A stretch of 30,255 nt of DNA from Azolla pinnata. Its lineage: Eukaryota > Streptophyta > Polypodiopsida > Salviniales > Salviniaceae. The stretch is from the NCBI GenBank assembly GCA_037176905.1, contig JBBBWG010004069.1, positions 1-30,255 on the forward strand. The letters run 5' to 3'. Positions 19,089 through 29,949 of the stretch are shown one piece after another. How positions within the stretch are numbered: position 1 is the first letter of the stretch; every line of letters begins with the position of its first letter. The notes under the pieces were generated by a model, which ran no database searches, was not told the origin of the DNA, and saw only the letters and a list, made by a program, of their open reading frames with translations. A program made the position numbers and the translations under genes.

Positions 19089-22000
19089 TCAATAGCTAAT
19101 CTCCGATTTCACTGTTGTTTCGCTATCCTTCTTCTCGAGTTCCAAAGAAGTCGAGCAGCCATTCAACGGAGTTTTTCTTAAAGATCTCTCTCGGGCTCTT
19201 CCATGTCGATGCACACCATAAGATGTTCCTTCCACCTTAGTTTCAGAATGTTCTTCCAATGTCTGCTTGAAGCCTTGCGAAGTGGGCTGGTATTGACGAT
19301 TTGATTTGTAACCTTCAGCTTTGGCCCTATTCCGGCCTCTTTTATAGCCTTGTACATTTCCTTCTGGATATGCAGTTGCTGCTTCTTCAGTTTGCATGAG
19401 CAATCCATCACCCTTCCGTTGGTTGGTGGTGGGCAGATTGTCAATTTCCTGTACATGCTTGTTGGATCCGCTGTATCTACCTTGACCTATTATATTAGGA
19501 CCATCTTCTGCTGCTGGTAGGGGGGGTTTTCCTTGTCCAGGAGCATTTGACACTCTCGGTGATCTCTGGTTATTGGCCCGCACTGGTTGCCCAGAACTTA
19601 ATCTTGGTATGTATTTCCCATCATTTCTTATGCTGCTTGAATGGCTCAACTCTGAGGATGGAGGCACCAAGCTTTGAGAAGCCAAATTTAATTGATCTTC
19701 CTGTGACTCTTTGACCTCAGCTGGATGTTCTTTCAAGGAACTTGGTTTGAGAGAAGGATGTCCTCCATTCACATTCTTCTGTCTCCACGAGTTACGTGAA
19801 CGGCCTGATTTCATTCCCCCCCCACCTTTTTCTTCTTCCATGTTTGGACCTGAAACCATCGATACCAGTACATTCTCGGATTTCGACTCCAATCCAAAAT
19901 TTGCAGCTGTTTCTGGCTGTATGCCTCCTTGCTTATGCATCTCGCCAGCTGCTCTAGACGAATGTTTTCGGCCATTCTTTCCTCCATGAGATTTTCCTAA
20001 ATAGTTATCAGGATTTCCCTCAGACGAACTCTCGATGTGCTTGAACTGAGGCTTCACAGCCACATTATCAAAATCACTCTCCAAGACATTTTCTGTCTGT
20101 TTGGACAGTGGATTCAATTCAGAATGATTAATATTCCCCACACAGATACCATCAATGTGCTTCAATTCTGCCTTCGGCACTGAATTATCAAACTTCCCCC
20201 CCACAGGGACACTCTCTACATGCCTTGAACGATGTTTCACCATTGACATGTCAAAGTTTCCTTCAGAGGCACTCTCTATGTGCTTTGAGTCGCTGCCGGC
20301 TCCAGAGCTCTCTGTACTTGAATGCTTCTGCCTCCATGAACCATGCAATCTACCATGTTTCTCAGAGCTGTGTCGGGAATCCAAACCCAAACTAAGATGC
20401 ATGAGTTGTGTACTAGTATTCTTCTCCAGGTTGACAAGATGCTCTTCTGACACATTTGTATCAGGTGCAATCATCTGTCTTGGCCTGTAGTGAGCACCCT
20501 CTTTTGCACGTTGTTGCATTGATGCTGCCTTACTAGGTTGTCCTTTATTGTGGACCTCATCACCTAGAGATGAAACTGGAGAATCATGTTGCTGCTTATC
20601 TTCTTTAACTGTACCAGCAGAAATAGTTTCCTCAGTTGTTGCATAATTTCTTTCTCGTTGGGACAGATGGTTTGTGGTGTTTGTGCCCTCATTCCTCATG
20701 TTCTCTACTTCTTGCTTCTTATTTGAAGGCATATCGTTTGATCGATTGGATTCCACCTTTCGAGGATGTTTTCTTTGATCTGGAAATTCATGTTGCCGCT
20801 TATCCTCTTTGACTATACCAGTAGAGATGGTTTCCTCCGTTTTCGCAGAACTTCTTGCTCGTTGGGGCAAATGGTTCCTAGAGCTTATAACCTCATTTCT
20901 CTTGTTATCTACTTCTAACTTCTTATCTGAAGGTGAATCATGTAATCGATCCAGGTCCACCCTTCGAGGATGTTGTCTTTGATCTTGAAAATCATGTTGT
21001 CGCTTATCTGTAGAGATGGCTTCATAATTTCTTTCACCTTGGAGCGGACGGATTATAGAGTTTATGCCCTCATTTTTCTTGTTCTCTACTTCTGCTTTCA
21101 TATTTGACACGACATGTGGATGTTCGGAGTCCAACCTGCGAGGATGCTGTCTTTGATCTGGAAAATAATGCTGACGCTTATCTTCTTTAACAGTGCCCGT
21201 GGAGATGGTTTCCTCAGTTGTAAAGTTCATGCCCTCGTTTTTCTTGTTATCTACTTCTGGTTTCTTATTTGAAGGCACATCATGTAGACGTTTGGGGTCC
21301 AACCTTCGAGGATGTTGTCTTTGATCTGGAAAATCACGCTGATGCTTATCCTCTTTAACAGTGTCTGCAGAGATGGTTTCATAATTTCTTTCTCGTTGGG
21401 GTAGACGGGTTGTAGAGCTTGTCCCTTCATTCTTATTATTATCTACTTCTGGCTTCTTATTTGAAGGCGCATCATGTAATCGATCTGAATCTACCCTTCG
21501 TGGAAATTGCCTGTGATCTTTATGAGTGCTTGCCAAAAATTGCGTAGATTTCATGCTTCTCAGGGACTCCTCCACTTTATCCCTAGAACTCAAAGGAGGG
21601 ATCATAGCATTCAGAGTGTGCTCCCGTTTTTCATCTCCTTTGACATTGCTTGATAGTGATGTCGGAACGACTGAAGCAGAGGAATCATTCGATGGAGAAT
21701 CATTGATAGTATGTTTTACTGAGGTCTGCTTCTGTTTGAGTTTCTTACTAACACCATCATCATTGACAAGCTTGGTAAAATGAGAAGACACGTGACATCA
21801 ATAAGCAATCAGCATTAAGCATTGGAAAACTTAAATAATTCTGCAAGAAGGAATATAGAGCTATCAGAAGAGACCAACCACATTATCGTGTCCAGAAGAA
21901 GTTTCTACAATAGTGGGGAGTGCAGCAGTCCGTCTATCCAATTCCTCGAGCTTAGCAAGGGCCTTTGCTCTCTGTTCTTTCGCTCTCTCCTCCTCCTCTT

Positions 22001-25000
22001 GCCGCAGTTGCATTGCTCTCTGGGCTGCAATTTCCTTGAGCTTAGCGCGCTGCATGAAAATAAGTAGGGGTGAGCCCAAGAAAATAGTTCGAGTTGAACA
22101 CTGTCTTACATTTCATTACAAAGAAAATATAACACAGTGCATCAGCTGATAAAATCTTCTAGTATATATCATATTTGATACTATTCTCAGCAGTATCATA
22201 ATGATATTATGAGATCTGCCCCAAGCTTGTACTTCACACCCATAAAATATTGTCAACATACAACAGTTCAGAACTGCACGTAAATGTCATTCAAAAAATT
22301 GAACTCTATATAGAACCAGAGCAACACATGAGAACAGTTTCAAGCTCTCTACAGCATTTGACAGGCAAGGACACAAATTTTACATTTTTCTAAATATAAT
22401 ATGGATTTCAAATTCTGTACTGCAGCGTCTAGGAATATAAGCACACATCAATGGAAAAGACTCCCAAGGGCCATATGTGCATGATACGGAGTTCCTTAGG
22501 GCACCACAGATGATTGGCACAAAGGGGGTTGTCAAAAGTGTCATTGCACAAATGAGCATACTTTTAAAATATAGGTTGCTATGGTACTAAATTGACATCC
22601 ACGAGAGCTCGAGTTCACAACAATGTGACAGCATACAATTATATAGGTTTTAAAAATGCTAGTTAAATCTCAGTTTTCTATCAATGAGATTCATTCCATA
22701 TGGCCTTCAACAAAATCTGAATACCACAATGATTTACACATTTCTTGCAGCACGACCTTCCACTTCCCCTTGCCCAAGAAAGGCAAATTTCAATATCCGT
22801 CAGGCCACTACATAGAACTTAGATTGTTTACAACTGATACACAGCGATCAAGTAAGCAGGATAATGACATCCACATTGTACCACTATAAAATTACTTGTC
22901 CTACCCTTCAGAGAAATATTAAAACAGAGTCCAATAAAACAGAAAGTTTCAACAAGCCCAAGATTTCTTAATATCAAAAAAGAACATGTAACTAGACTAG
23001 TCTGGAGGTCATAAAAAACTCAGAGGCTGATGCATTACCATACCTGTCTCTCATAGTCATACGCATCAGAAGCTTCTTGTTCTGGAGTCCTTTGGTTCTG
23101 AATCTCAGTAGATTCGTTGTCAGCCACTTCTTGCTTGCTATATTGAATAACAGAAACCTTGACGGGAACATGTGGCTCAACAGCTGGGGATTTCGGCCTC
23201 CACTCTTTATCTACTTTTTGATTACCTTGCCTCGACTTTGCTCTAAAATCATCTTTGGATGGCAAATTATCTGTTGAAACAACTTTGGATTTTTCTTCGT
23301 GATTATCTTTCACTAGATCTCCACTGGTGCAAACTGGTAAAGAATCTTTATGATGCCCTTTTCCATTATGGTATCCGGGCCCCACATCAATAGAAGACAA
23401 TGAAGGCCTATCTGGTCCAACAAAAGAATTTCCATCTTTTCTGTCAGATGAATGGACATACTGTACATCTACAACATTGCCTGTACAAGAATCCTGCTCA
23501 ATCACTTTCACACCGTGCAGGCCATGCGATGAGTTCATTCCTTTAACAGGTGACTTTGGCCTCCATCCCTTGCCAGCTTTTTGATTATACTGTCTACCAC
23601 CTTTTGCTTTACTTTCATCTTTCAAAGAAGTTTCTACGGTAGTACTTTTGGAACTCTCTTTGCTAGCAGCCCGATGATCCTCGCCGACAGAAATCGTAGG
23701 AATTGAAACCTTATCAGATTTCTTGTTGTTTTTCGGCACATTTACGCCACATTCAGGCAAGATACTGTTATTCGCAAGAATTTGAGTCTCTGTAACACTC
23801 TTGGTTTCTTCTATGACAGCCAGATCATTGCTTTTAGAATCCACCTTCATGGATGATACCGATGCCATTTCAGAAACAATACTGCCAACTAACAGCTCAT
23901 CTTTCTTAATACCTACAGAAAGTGAAGGTAAGATAATCTGCTCGACCTTTTTCGAAGTGATACGCTCATCTTTCTTAGGACGCATGTGCTCATCTTTCCT
24001 GTGGAGGACATGTTCGTTCTTCCTTTGAAAGATTCGCTCATCCTTAGTACCTTTATTTGTCAAAAGACCATTTCTCTTAATTTCAACCTGCTCACTATCC
24101 TCTGTCTCCTTAGAGCCTTTGTTTGTTAGAAGACCATCACTTCTCTTCATTTCAACGTGGTCGCCAGCTTTCACATCCTTGACCGCAAGATTACCATTCG
24201 CATCCTCATCTTTATTGTCAGCTGTACCTTTAGGTTGCTCTATATTTGAAATAGTTTCGCTGCCTTTTTTCCCCAGATTATGGTTTATATCCCCCTCACC
24301 TTGTTCATCAAGTCGAGGAGACTTAGTCAGCAAAGTGATTTTTCCTTCTGGAAGTGGCACAGCAGAAGAGGCTTTCTCTGATACAGGATTTTGATGATCC
24401 CTCAAATCATTTCCAGAATCTCTTCCTTCTCTGTGACCAAACTTGCTCCTGCCAGACATATTCTGGGGCCTGTGGCTCTGATCTGTTCCATAGGCAAGTC
24501 CTGAAGCAGGGTATCCATCTCCATATTTTCTAATGTCATTCCTTGGATCGTAAAAACCTTCTCCTTCATGAGATAAAAATTCACTCTCACGAGCATGGCC
24601 CATACTCATATTCAAATCATGTGGGCGAAGACCCATATTTCCATGAGGTCTGATAAACTGTTCAGGATGCGGAGGACGTGGACCATAATTTCCATAGATT
24701 GGACGCTGTGCCATATACTCTGGATGTGCAACCTGAGGTGGATAGCTTCCATAATATCCAGCATTATTAATCATAGCTACCATAGCTATATCCCTGTCCT
24801 TCATATTGTTATAATGAGGAACTCCAAAGCGATAGAATACTTCATGAGGTGAAGGACGAGGATAAACTCCTAGACCACCTGGTACATCATGCACAACTGG
24901 CGGATGTACTCCTTGTCTCATGATATAGTCGCTGTAGCCATCTCCTGGATGGGGAAAACTTCCAGGTATAGGTACAGGGCCAGGGCCAGGTCCAGGACTG

Positions 25001-27371
25001 GGACCAGGACCAGGACCACCTCTGCCATGACTACTAGCACCTGTATGAGTAACTTCAAGATATCTCAAGATATGAGTGACACATGCATACATGCGCGCAC
25101 ACATACATGCATGCATACATACATACAGATCAACGATGGCGTATGTATGTGTGTGCACGTGCCCCCCACACATAGATGCACCCACATACATGCATACATA
25201 CATGCATGCAGACATACACGCCCGCACACATGCATACATATCATACATTAATATACAGAACGCATATACTATTTAATACAAAGATTAACCTGGATGAAGA
25301 GGCAGGGGATGCCTATCTTTGTCCAAAAGGCTTCCATCTGCAGACATTGGCCGATTGGAGTGTTCTGCAATGTCTGCACAAAAATATATGTTTTTTCCTC
25401 TCCCAAAAAGGAAGCATACATAAAGGGTTTATCTTTAGAGATGCTGAAATATTGATCCACGTCCAAACCACCACATGACCTCAAAAATTTATTATTTACG
25501 GAATATTAATCAAGATCATAAGAAATCTCTTCAAGTATGAGCTAAAATTTAGGGATCCTATGAAAAACAAACAGAATAGAGAATCACTTTTCTGTGGTAA
25601 TGCATCTCTTGTTCTCTGAGGCCCTTCAGGTCCTTGTGGTGCATGTGGCCAAGAATCCGCAGGATTTGAGTTGGAACCACTGGAGTCTTCATGCAACTGT
25701 GACTACAGAATGTGACACAAAAGAATCCTTAGCCCAATCAAAAGCTATAAATACACAAGCGAACGATGAAACTAATGGTCTTTCATGACTGCACATATGA
25801 ACAACTTGCCTTTGGTATGGTACCCCAAGCTCTAGTGGAGGTTGGAGCAGAAGAGGGCCGTGGGCCACTGCCAGGAGACGATGGTTCAGCACTTTCAACT
25901 AAGATTCCAGCTTCATTACCTGAACCAGAAAAAGCATGTAGCTTTGCAGCAGCGCCACCCCATGCCCCAGCACTAGAAGGAGGTGAAGACACAACACTCA
26001 AAGTTCCAGATTTATTGGCACTTGTAGCTGTACGGCTTGTACTCCCCCAGCTAAATGTTCCTCTGTAAACAGGATTAAAAAAGACTATCTTAAAATCTGC
26101 AGCCATCATCAGTGAGATTGGGAAAAGTCTCATGAAGGATGTCAACTGTAGTTCGCGAATCAACCACAAATGAGCATCTTCCACTCTCTGTCTTTCATTC
26201 TCACCAGATATAAAATTAGATGAACTTGTGGACAAATTTTTTGGGCCTTTTCCAAATAAAGAACTTCTAGCATCAAGACTATACACTCAAAAAACATAAG
26301 GAGAGGATAGTATTCTATTCTACCTTGAGAAATAAGTGAGGAGATAAATTGGATATGCTTGGAAAGATTTTAGCATCAAAGTAGTTGTGGATGTATATAC
26401 ATAGATAAACGAGTCGGCATCTTCGAAGGAAAACAGAATCCCACATCAACACGCAAAAAATAAATCTTTTTACTGATATCTATCTGAGCTGTTTATTAGT
26501 TACCACCCACCCAATAACATGAACGTGTAGGCGTGTATGGGTGCAAAAAGGTAAGAAACTAAACTGCCTAATGTGCATCCAAACATTCTTATATGCAGGT
26601 ATAATTATATAACTCAACGATATGTATAGCGATCAGTGTAAACAAATATAGGTATATGCTTCTACACATTCAGAAGGAAGACATCAAATGAAAATATAAC
26701 AGCGGATCTGAGAAATATGGATGCAAATGGGCTAATTTACGTGGAAATGTCAATCAGAATGCATGGACAAACCAAAATTGCAATATTAATCTCTCCACTG
26801 CCACAAGAACTTGATATGAGCAAGGTTGCAAATGCATATGATCTTAACTAAAAGCAGGATAGGTGGTTTTTCCTATATTTAGAACCATCCATTACTCTCT
26901 CGTATACATCCACATATGATTTCAAACTTCACGAACAATTAGTGTCTCCAAAGAAGTTCAGAGGATCTTGCAAATATGTTGAGACATACCGCGGCACTAT
27001 TTCAACATTTGCTTCCAACCCTTTATTCTCCAATCTATTGTGGTAAAAGAAAATTAGATCAGTTTCATCATTTAGTTATCATTGACTTGTTGAAAATGAT
27101 GAAAAGATTGACAAGGAATGAGATCCTTACTTTTGACTTGGTAAATTGATTGGTTTTGGAACAGCTGGGGAAGGGATCTTCCCCAAAACCGTCATGCTTC
27201 TTCGACCCACACCAATTCTGCACCAAAGACAATTTATGGGTATTCAAATCACAAACACATTCAATCTGGCGCAGAATGAGTTAAACACAGCAAACAAAAA
27301 ACTGCAGATATGAGCCACAATCTGATCCGGGACCTATCAAACAATTACCTTCGGTCTCCTGATGCTGCCAT
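19089..27371 (-). CDS. MODIFIER OF SNC1 (MOS1)-like protein with BAT2 N-terminal domain
   Basis: Nine coding exons on the minus strand (27371-27349, 27217-27131, 27034-26990, 26062-25810, 25696-25588, 25373-25290, 25040-23044, 22049-21882, 21770-19089) join to 5448 nt (1815 aa). The start MAASGDRRIGVGRRSMTVLG leads into the BAT2_N domain (PKPINLPSQKLENKGLEANV, VEIVPRGTFSWGS, repeated AWG). A Pro/Gly tract and a long disordered Lys/Glu/Ser-rich region follow. The two WRPKSP motifs come before a coiled coil (YERQRAKLKEIAAQRAMQL, EEEERAKEQRAKALAKLEEL) that matches MOS1 placement. The C-terminal 893 residues contain two repeat arrays and SWRQK motifs. Arabidopsis MOS1 is a nuclear protein that affects expression of the immune receptor gene SNC1 and cell-cycle genes. 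This copy is longer than the roughly 1400 aa I recall for Arabidopsis. One intron uses a GC donor. The weakest junction is the acceptor TTTTACCAAG before 21770. Confidence 0.9.
19986..20288 (-). repeat. Five-copy coding repeat of about 20 aa in the MOS1-like protein
   Basis: Successive units begin SKHIESASEGNFD, SRHVESVPVGGKFD, LKHIDGICVGNIN, SKQTENVLESDFD and FKHIESSSEGNPD. The consensus is a KHIES-x-SEGNFDN-x4-K pattern of 20-21 residues. The array lies just after an SWRQK motif and is separate from the 56-68 aa array upstream. Confidence 0.82.
20583..21518 (-). repeat. Five-copy coding repeat of 56-68 aa in the MOS1-like C-terminal exon
   Basis: Five copies start with DHRQFPRR or DQRQHPRR-like words, at about protein residues 1007, 1071, 1127, 1185 and 1253. 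Each runs through RLHDxPSNKKPEV(D/E)NKKNEG, then QRERNYE, then EETISxGTVKEDKRQHDFP. Copies vary in length through loss of the QRERNY block. The DNA copies are clearly related but diverged. The array is Lys/Asp/Gln-rich and probably disordered. Confidence 0.88.
23941..24050 (-). repeat. Short basic/acidic coding repeats of about 9 aa in the MOS1-like central exon
   Basis: The frame encodes RKNEHVLH, RKDEHMRP, KKDERITS and KKVEQ in a row, a (R/K)K(D/N)E(H/R) pattern every 8-9 residues. Immediately upstream a longer unit, VE(M/I)KRxxGLLTNKG, occurs twice (about 24060-24160). All lie in the predicted disordered central region. Confidence 0.75.
25079..25245 (+). repeat. ATGT/ATGC microsatellite inside a MOS1-like intron
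   Basis: ACATACATGCATGC and related words fill much of the 249-base intron 25041-25289. It is the same sequence family as the blocks at 13754 and 28041. The repeat lies about 40 bases beyond the downstream exon's acceptor and does not disrupt the splice sites. Confidence 0.9.
25697..25809 (-). other. GC-AG intron in the MOS1-like gene
   Basis: On the gene strand the donor reads AAAG|GCAAGT, the strongest form of a GC donor. The acceptor is GTCACAG. The join gives TIPK-LHEDSSGSN in frame. The nearest GT donor (GGG|GTACC) would bring a TGA into frame at once. The intron is 113 bases long. Confidence 0.8.
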
Positions 27372-27441
27372 GTGAAATTTGTATCCGAAACTCTGTAAAT
27401 GCTTTCCTCGATATCAGCGGCTGGAAATGCGTAACTGAAGA

Positions 27442-27734
27442 ATATGAGTAGGCTGACTTCACGGTACAAAATCATAGCCAACCCAATTTGCAAAGCATGT
27501 TCATTCTTTCTTAATTAAAAGGTTAAGGGATGTAATTGGCTAATGACCCGTCCTTCTGCGATTATGGGCCAATCCAAGTGACTTCTTCCAAGTGACTCGA
27601 TAAAAGGTTGGCTATAGCAAAAACACAGATGCAACCCTAAACAAAACCCAGACCTTGACCCTAACCCTAAACCGAGGAGACGCAGAAAGCATGGGTGAAA
27701 AAAAAAGGGAGGGAGGGGAGGGGGAAGGAATACC
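27442..27734 (-). other. Probable 5'UTR intron of the MOS1-like gene
   Basis: On the gene strand TTCAAG|GTATTCC at 27735/27734 is a good donor and TATTCTTCAG|TTACGC at 27442/27441 a good acceptor, 70 bases before the start ATG. Removing this segment would drop several upstream ATGs, including one at 27493. The interval also carries telo-box motifs. No transcript evidence is available. Confidence 0.4.
27633..27673. promoter_or_regulatory. Telo-box motifs upstream of the MOS1-like gene
   Basis: AACCCTAAAC at 27633 and CCCTAACCCTAAACC at 27659-27673 lie 260-300 bases upstream of the MOS1-like ATG. They are plant telomere-type words in a gene-proximal position, possibly inside the 5'UTR intron. 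Confidence 0.45.
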
Positions 27735-28035
27735 TTGAAGAAATGAGAAACGGGGAGCAGTGCAGGAAGTGGAGGGGGACGTCGTGCTTCGTTGACGACG
27801 AACGGTATCTACCATCCACAAAAGAGCAGAGACGGGTGCGTACGCAGCGACAGACGGACGGGACAGAAGGCGGAGAAACAGAGGATGTCCGCAAAATCCC
27901 TGTGCGTGAAAGTTCTGCACGATTCGGATCGCGCGCGTGCGAGAGACAGGGCGAGAACGACAGAGCGAAGGAAGGAAGGAAGAAGGAGAAGAAGGGAGAA
28001 GGAAGAAGAATGAAGAAGAAGGAGAAGCAGAAAAC
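27735..28035 (-). promoter_or_regulatory. Pyrimidine-rich leader/promoter of the MOS1-like gene
   Basis: Read on the minus strand, 28030-27965 is a CTT/TTC-rich pyrimidine patch and 27960-27735 is a GC-richer segment ending in the proposed 5'UTR donor. Pyrimidine patches near transcription starts are common in plants. The exact start cannot be placed. Open frames on the plus strand here are shadows. Confidence 0.35.
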
Positions 28036-28040
28036 CTATG

Positions 28041-28245
28041 TTATGTATGTACATGCATGTACATGCATGTGTATGCATGTGTGTGTACATGTATGTGCAT
28101 GTATGTGCATGTATGAACCCGTATGTGTATGCATCTGTGTGCACATGCATGTGCATGTATGAATGTGCATATGTGTGCATGTATGAATGTGCATATGTGT
28201 GCATGTATGAATGTGCATATGTGTGCATGTGTGTGTATGTGTGGG
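28041..28245 (+). repeat. ATGT-family microsatellite with a 24-bp tandem repeat
   Basis: The tract begins with ATGTACATGC words. It contains three perfect 24-base units at 28151-28174, 28175-28198 and 28199-28222, each beginning GTGCATGTATGAATGTGCAT. It lies about 670 bases upstream of the MOS1-like ATG. Open frames through it encode only Met/Cys/Tyr or His/Thr repeats. Confidence 0.92.
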
Positions 28246-28249
28246 TGTG

Positions 28250-29900
28250 TACTAACTTGGTGGGCATGAAGATGATTTTTTACACGTCTGTTTTGTTTAA
28301 CCTTTTTTGGGAGAAATCCAATGTTTTGCGGCAGTTCAGCGCCGTGTGTGTGGTTTAATTATAATCGGTTTATTACGAATGAGAAGACTTACTTAGCCGA
28401 CGTGCGGGTTCACGTTTTTCAGTCTCGAGGACGCGATCGTTACAAAGAGAGAAGGGGGAGGATGGGTAGGTACAGGTCGGTGGACTTGCAGCAAACAGCT
28501 CCGAATACTGGCTCTACTCGATGCCTAAATAACCTCAAACATGCACTAATTAAGCGAACGTTCTTCTAAGCACTTGCTTGCATATGTTGAAAGCAGGGAA
28601 AGTAGAACCCAACTATGGCATCTTTGAGAATAAATGCCATTGCATGAAGCGATCGACCGTGTTGGCATTTAACATTTTAAGAGCAGAAATGGGTACTGAT
28701 GCGGAGCTTAACAACATTCCGAATTGCTTCGTCGGATCACATCTACACACGAACCACCATCAACTGCCATGGTCACCTGAATAACTCTACCTCCTCTGGT
28801 GATTCGCGAGGGAATATTTTGCCTCCGGCATATAAACCCTAGTAGTTAGAGTCATCACTCGAAGAAAACATATAGAATGGGACATGAGAAGTTCGGCTCT
28901 TAAACTTGGTACCTCATCTATTGTTGATCAAACCCTGACACCGCATGCCACATTTAAAACGACGAAGGATTCTAGAAGTTTCTGATTTTGAACACATTGC
29001 CTCAACATTGCACATCAAAGCAAGTTATCAAATATCGACACATGGGCTATAAACATCGCCGATTTACCTGACTCGGAAACATGCTTATGAGTTTTAATTG
29101 TAGAGAGGGGACAACATCGGGCAGATTAGCACAACTATTCACCAACAATAATAAGATAAGCTTATAGACGAGGGAAAGGACAACAGTCGAGGTGTTTTGT
29201 ATAATTGTTGAAGCATCGACAAATTAAGAGACATTCGTTGCTTCTTTGGGTGGAATGTTATATGGATCTTTGCACCTGGATTGGTCTGTTCACCCTTAAT
29301 TTCAACGACGAGATTCAACGATAAGTTGCCAAGTTAAGATAGACATTAGAGCTAAATCTCAAATTTGCCCCATCGTTACATGAAATTCGAAGGGAAGTTC
29401 TATTTTTAGAGCTTACCAAAACTATCATTAGCCGAACAAGAGCAAATCAAGTGGTAGTAGAAACAACATTACCCATTTCCTTTGATTTTGATGACTCGAT
29501 CGTTTCCTTTTATATTGTTCATTCCGTTTCATTTACTCAAGAAGCTATGTTAGTGATGCTCAAATACGGCTCCAGGGACTGCAGTTTCCACGTTGTAGAC
29601 GAATTGGATCGTTTTTTTTATGGAGAATCAAACGGATCGGCGAAAAGTAGCGGAATCAGAAAGAACTCGGCCAAGCCGACGATTATCCAGAGACAAATCG
29701 AGCTTTTACTCGACACCAACTGACATCGATGGAAGGATTGAAATCCGATCGAAGGAGATAAGACCGATTAAATCGACGCAATCGCAGAAAAACATTATCA
29801 GCTCAAGACAAAGTGAATGGAGAAGCACTTGAAGAGCTTCTTCTTCCTGGAGTGTATGTCTGTCTCTAGAGGGTCAAAGTGATGTCCTTCTAGATTGGCA
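28250..29900. other. Unassigned intergenic stretch, no recognisable gene
   Basis: Several open frames of 68-90 codons exist (28578-28784 and 29451-29723 on the plus strand), but none has domain motifs, splice-linked continuation or codon pattern that I can support. I see no long terminal repeats, transposase or reverse transcriptase motifs. It separates the MOS1-like gene from the putative gene at the right edge and may hold both promoters or a decayed element. Confidence 0.4.
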
Positions 29901-29949
29901 AGGGAACCATGGTAGGGTTGGAAACTAACCGTGGTTAAATGCTAACCCT

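Noticed and set aside
28151..28222. Three perfect 24-bp units considered as a CRISPR-like array
   Set aside because: The units are directly abutting with no spacers and lie in an ATGT microsatellite of a plant genome.
28578..28784. 68-codon plus-strand frame in the right intergenic region
   Set aside because: No recognisable domain; its length is expected by chance in AT-balanced sequence.
29451..29723. 90-codon plus-strand frame (FDFDDSIVSF...), considered as a retroelement fragment
   Set aside because: No protease, reverse transcriptase or integrase motif is visible and no terminal repeats flank it.
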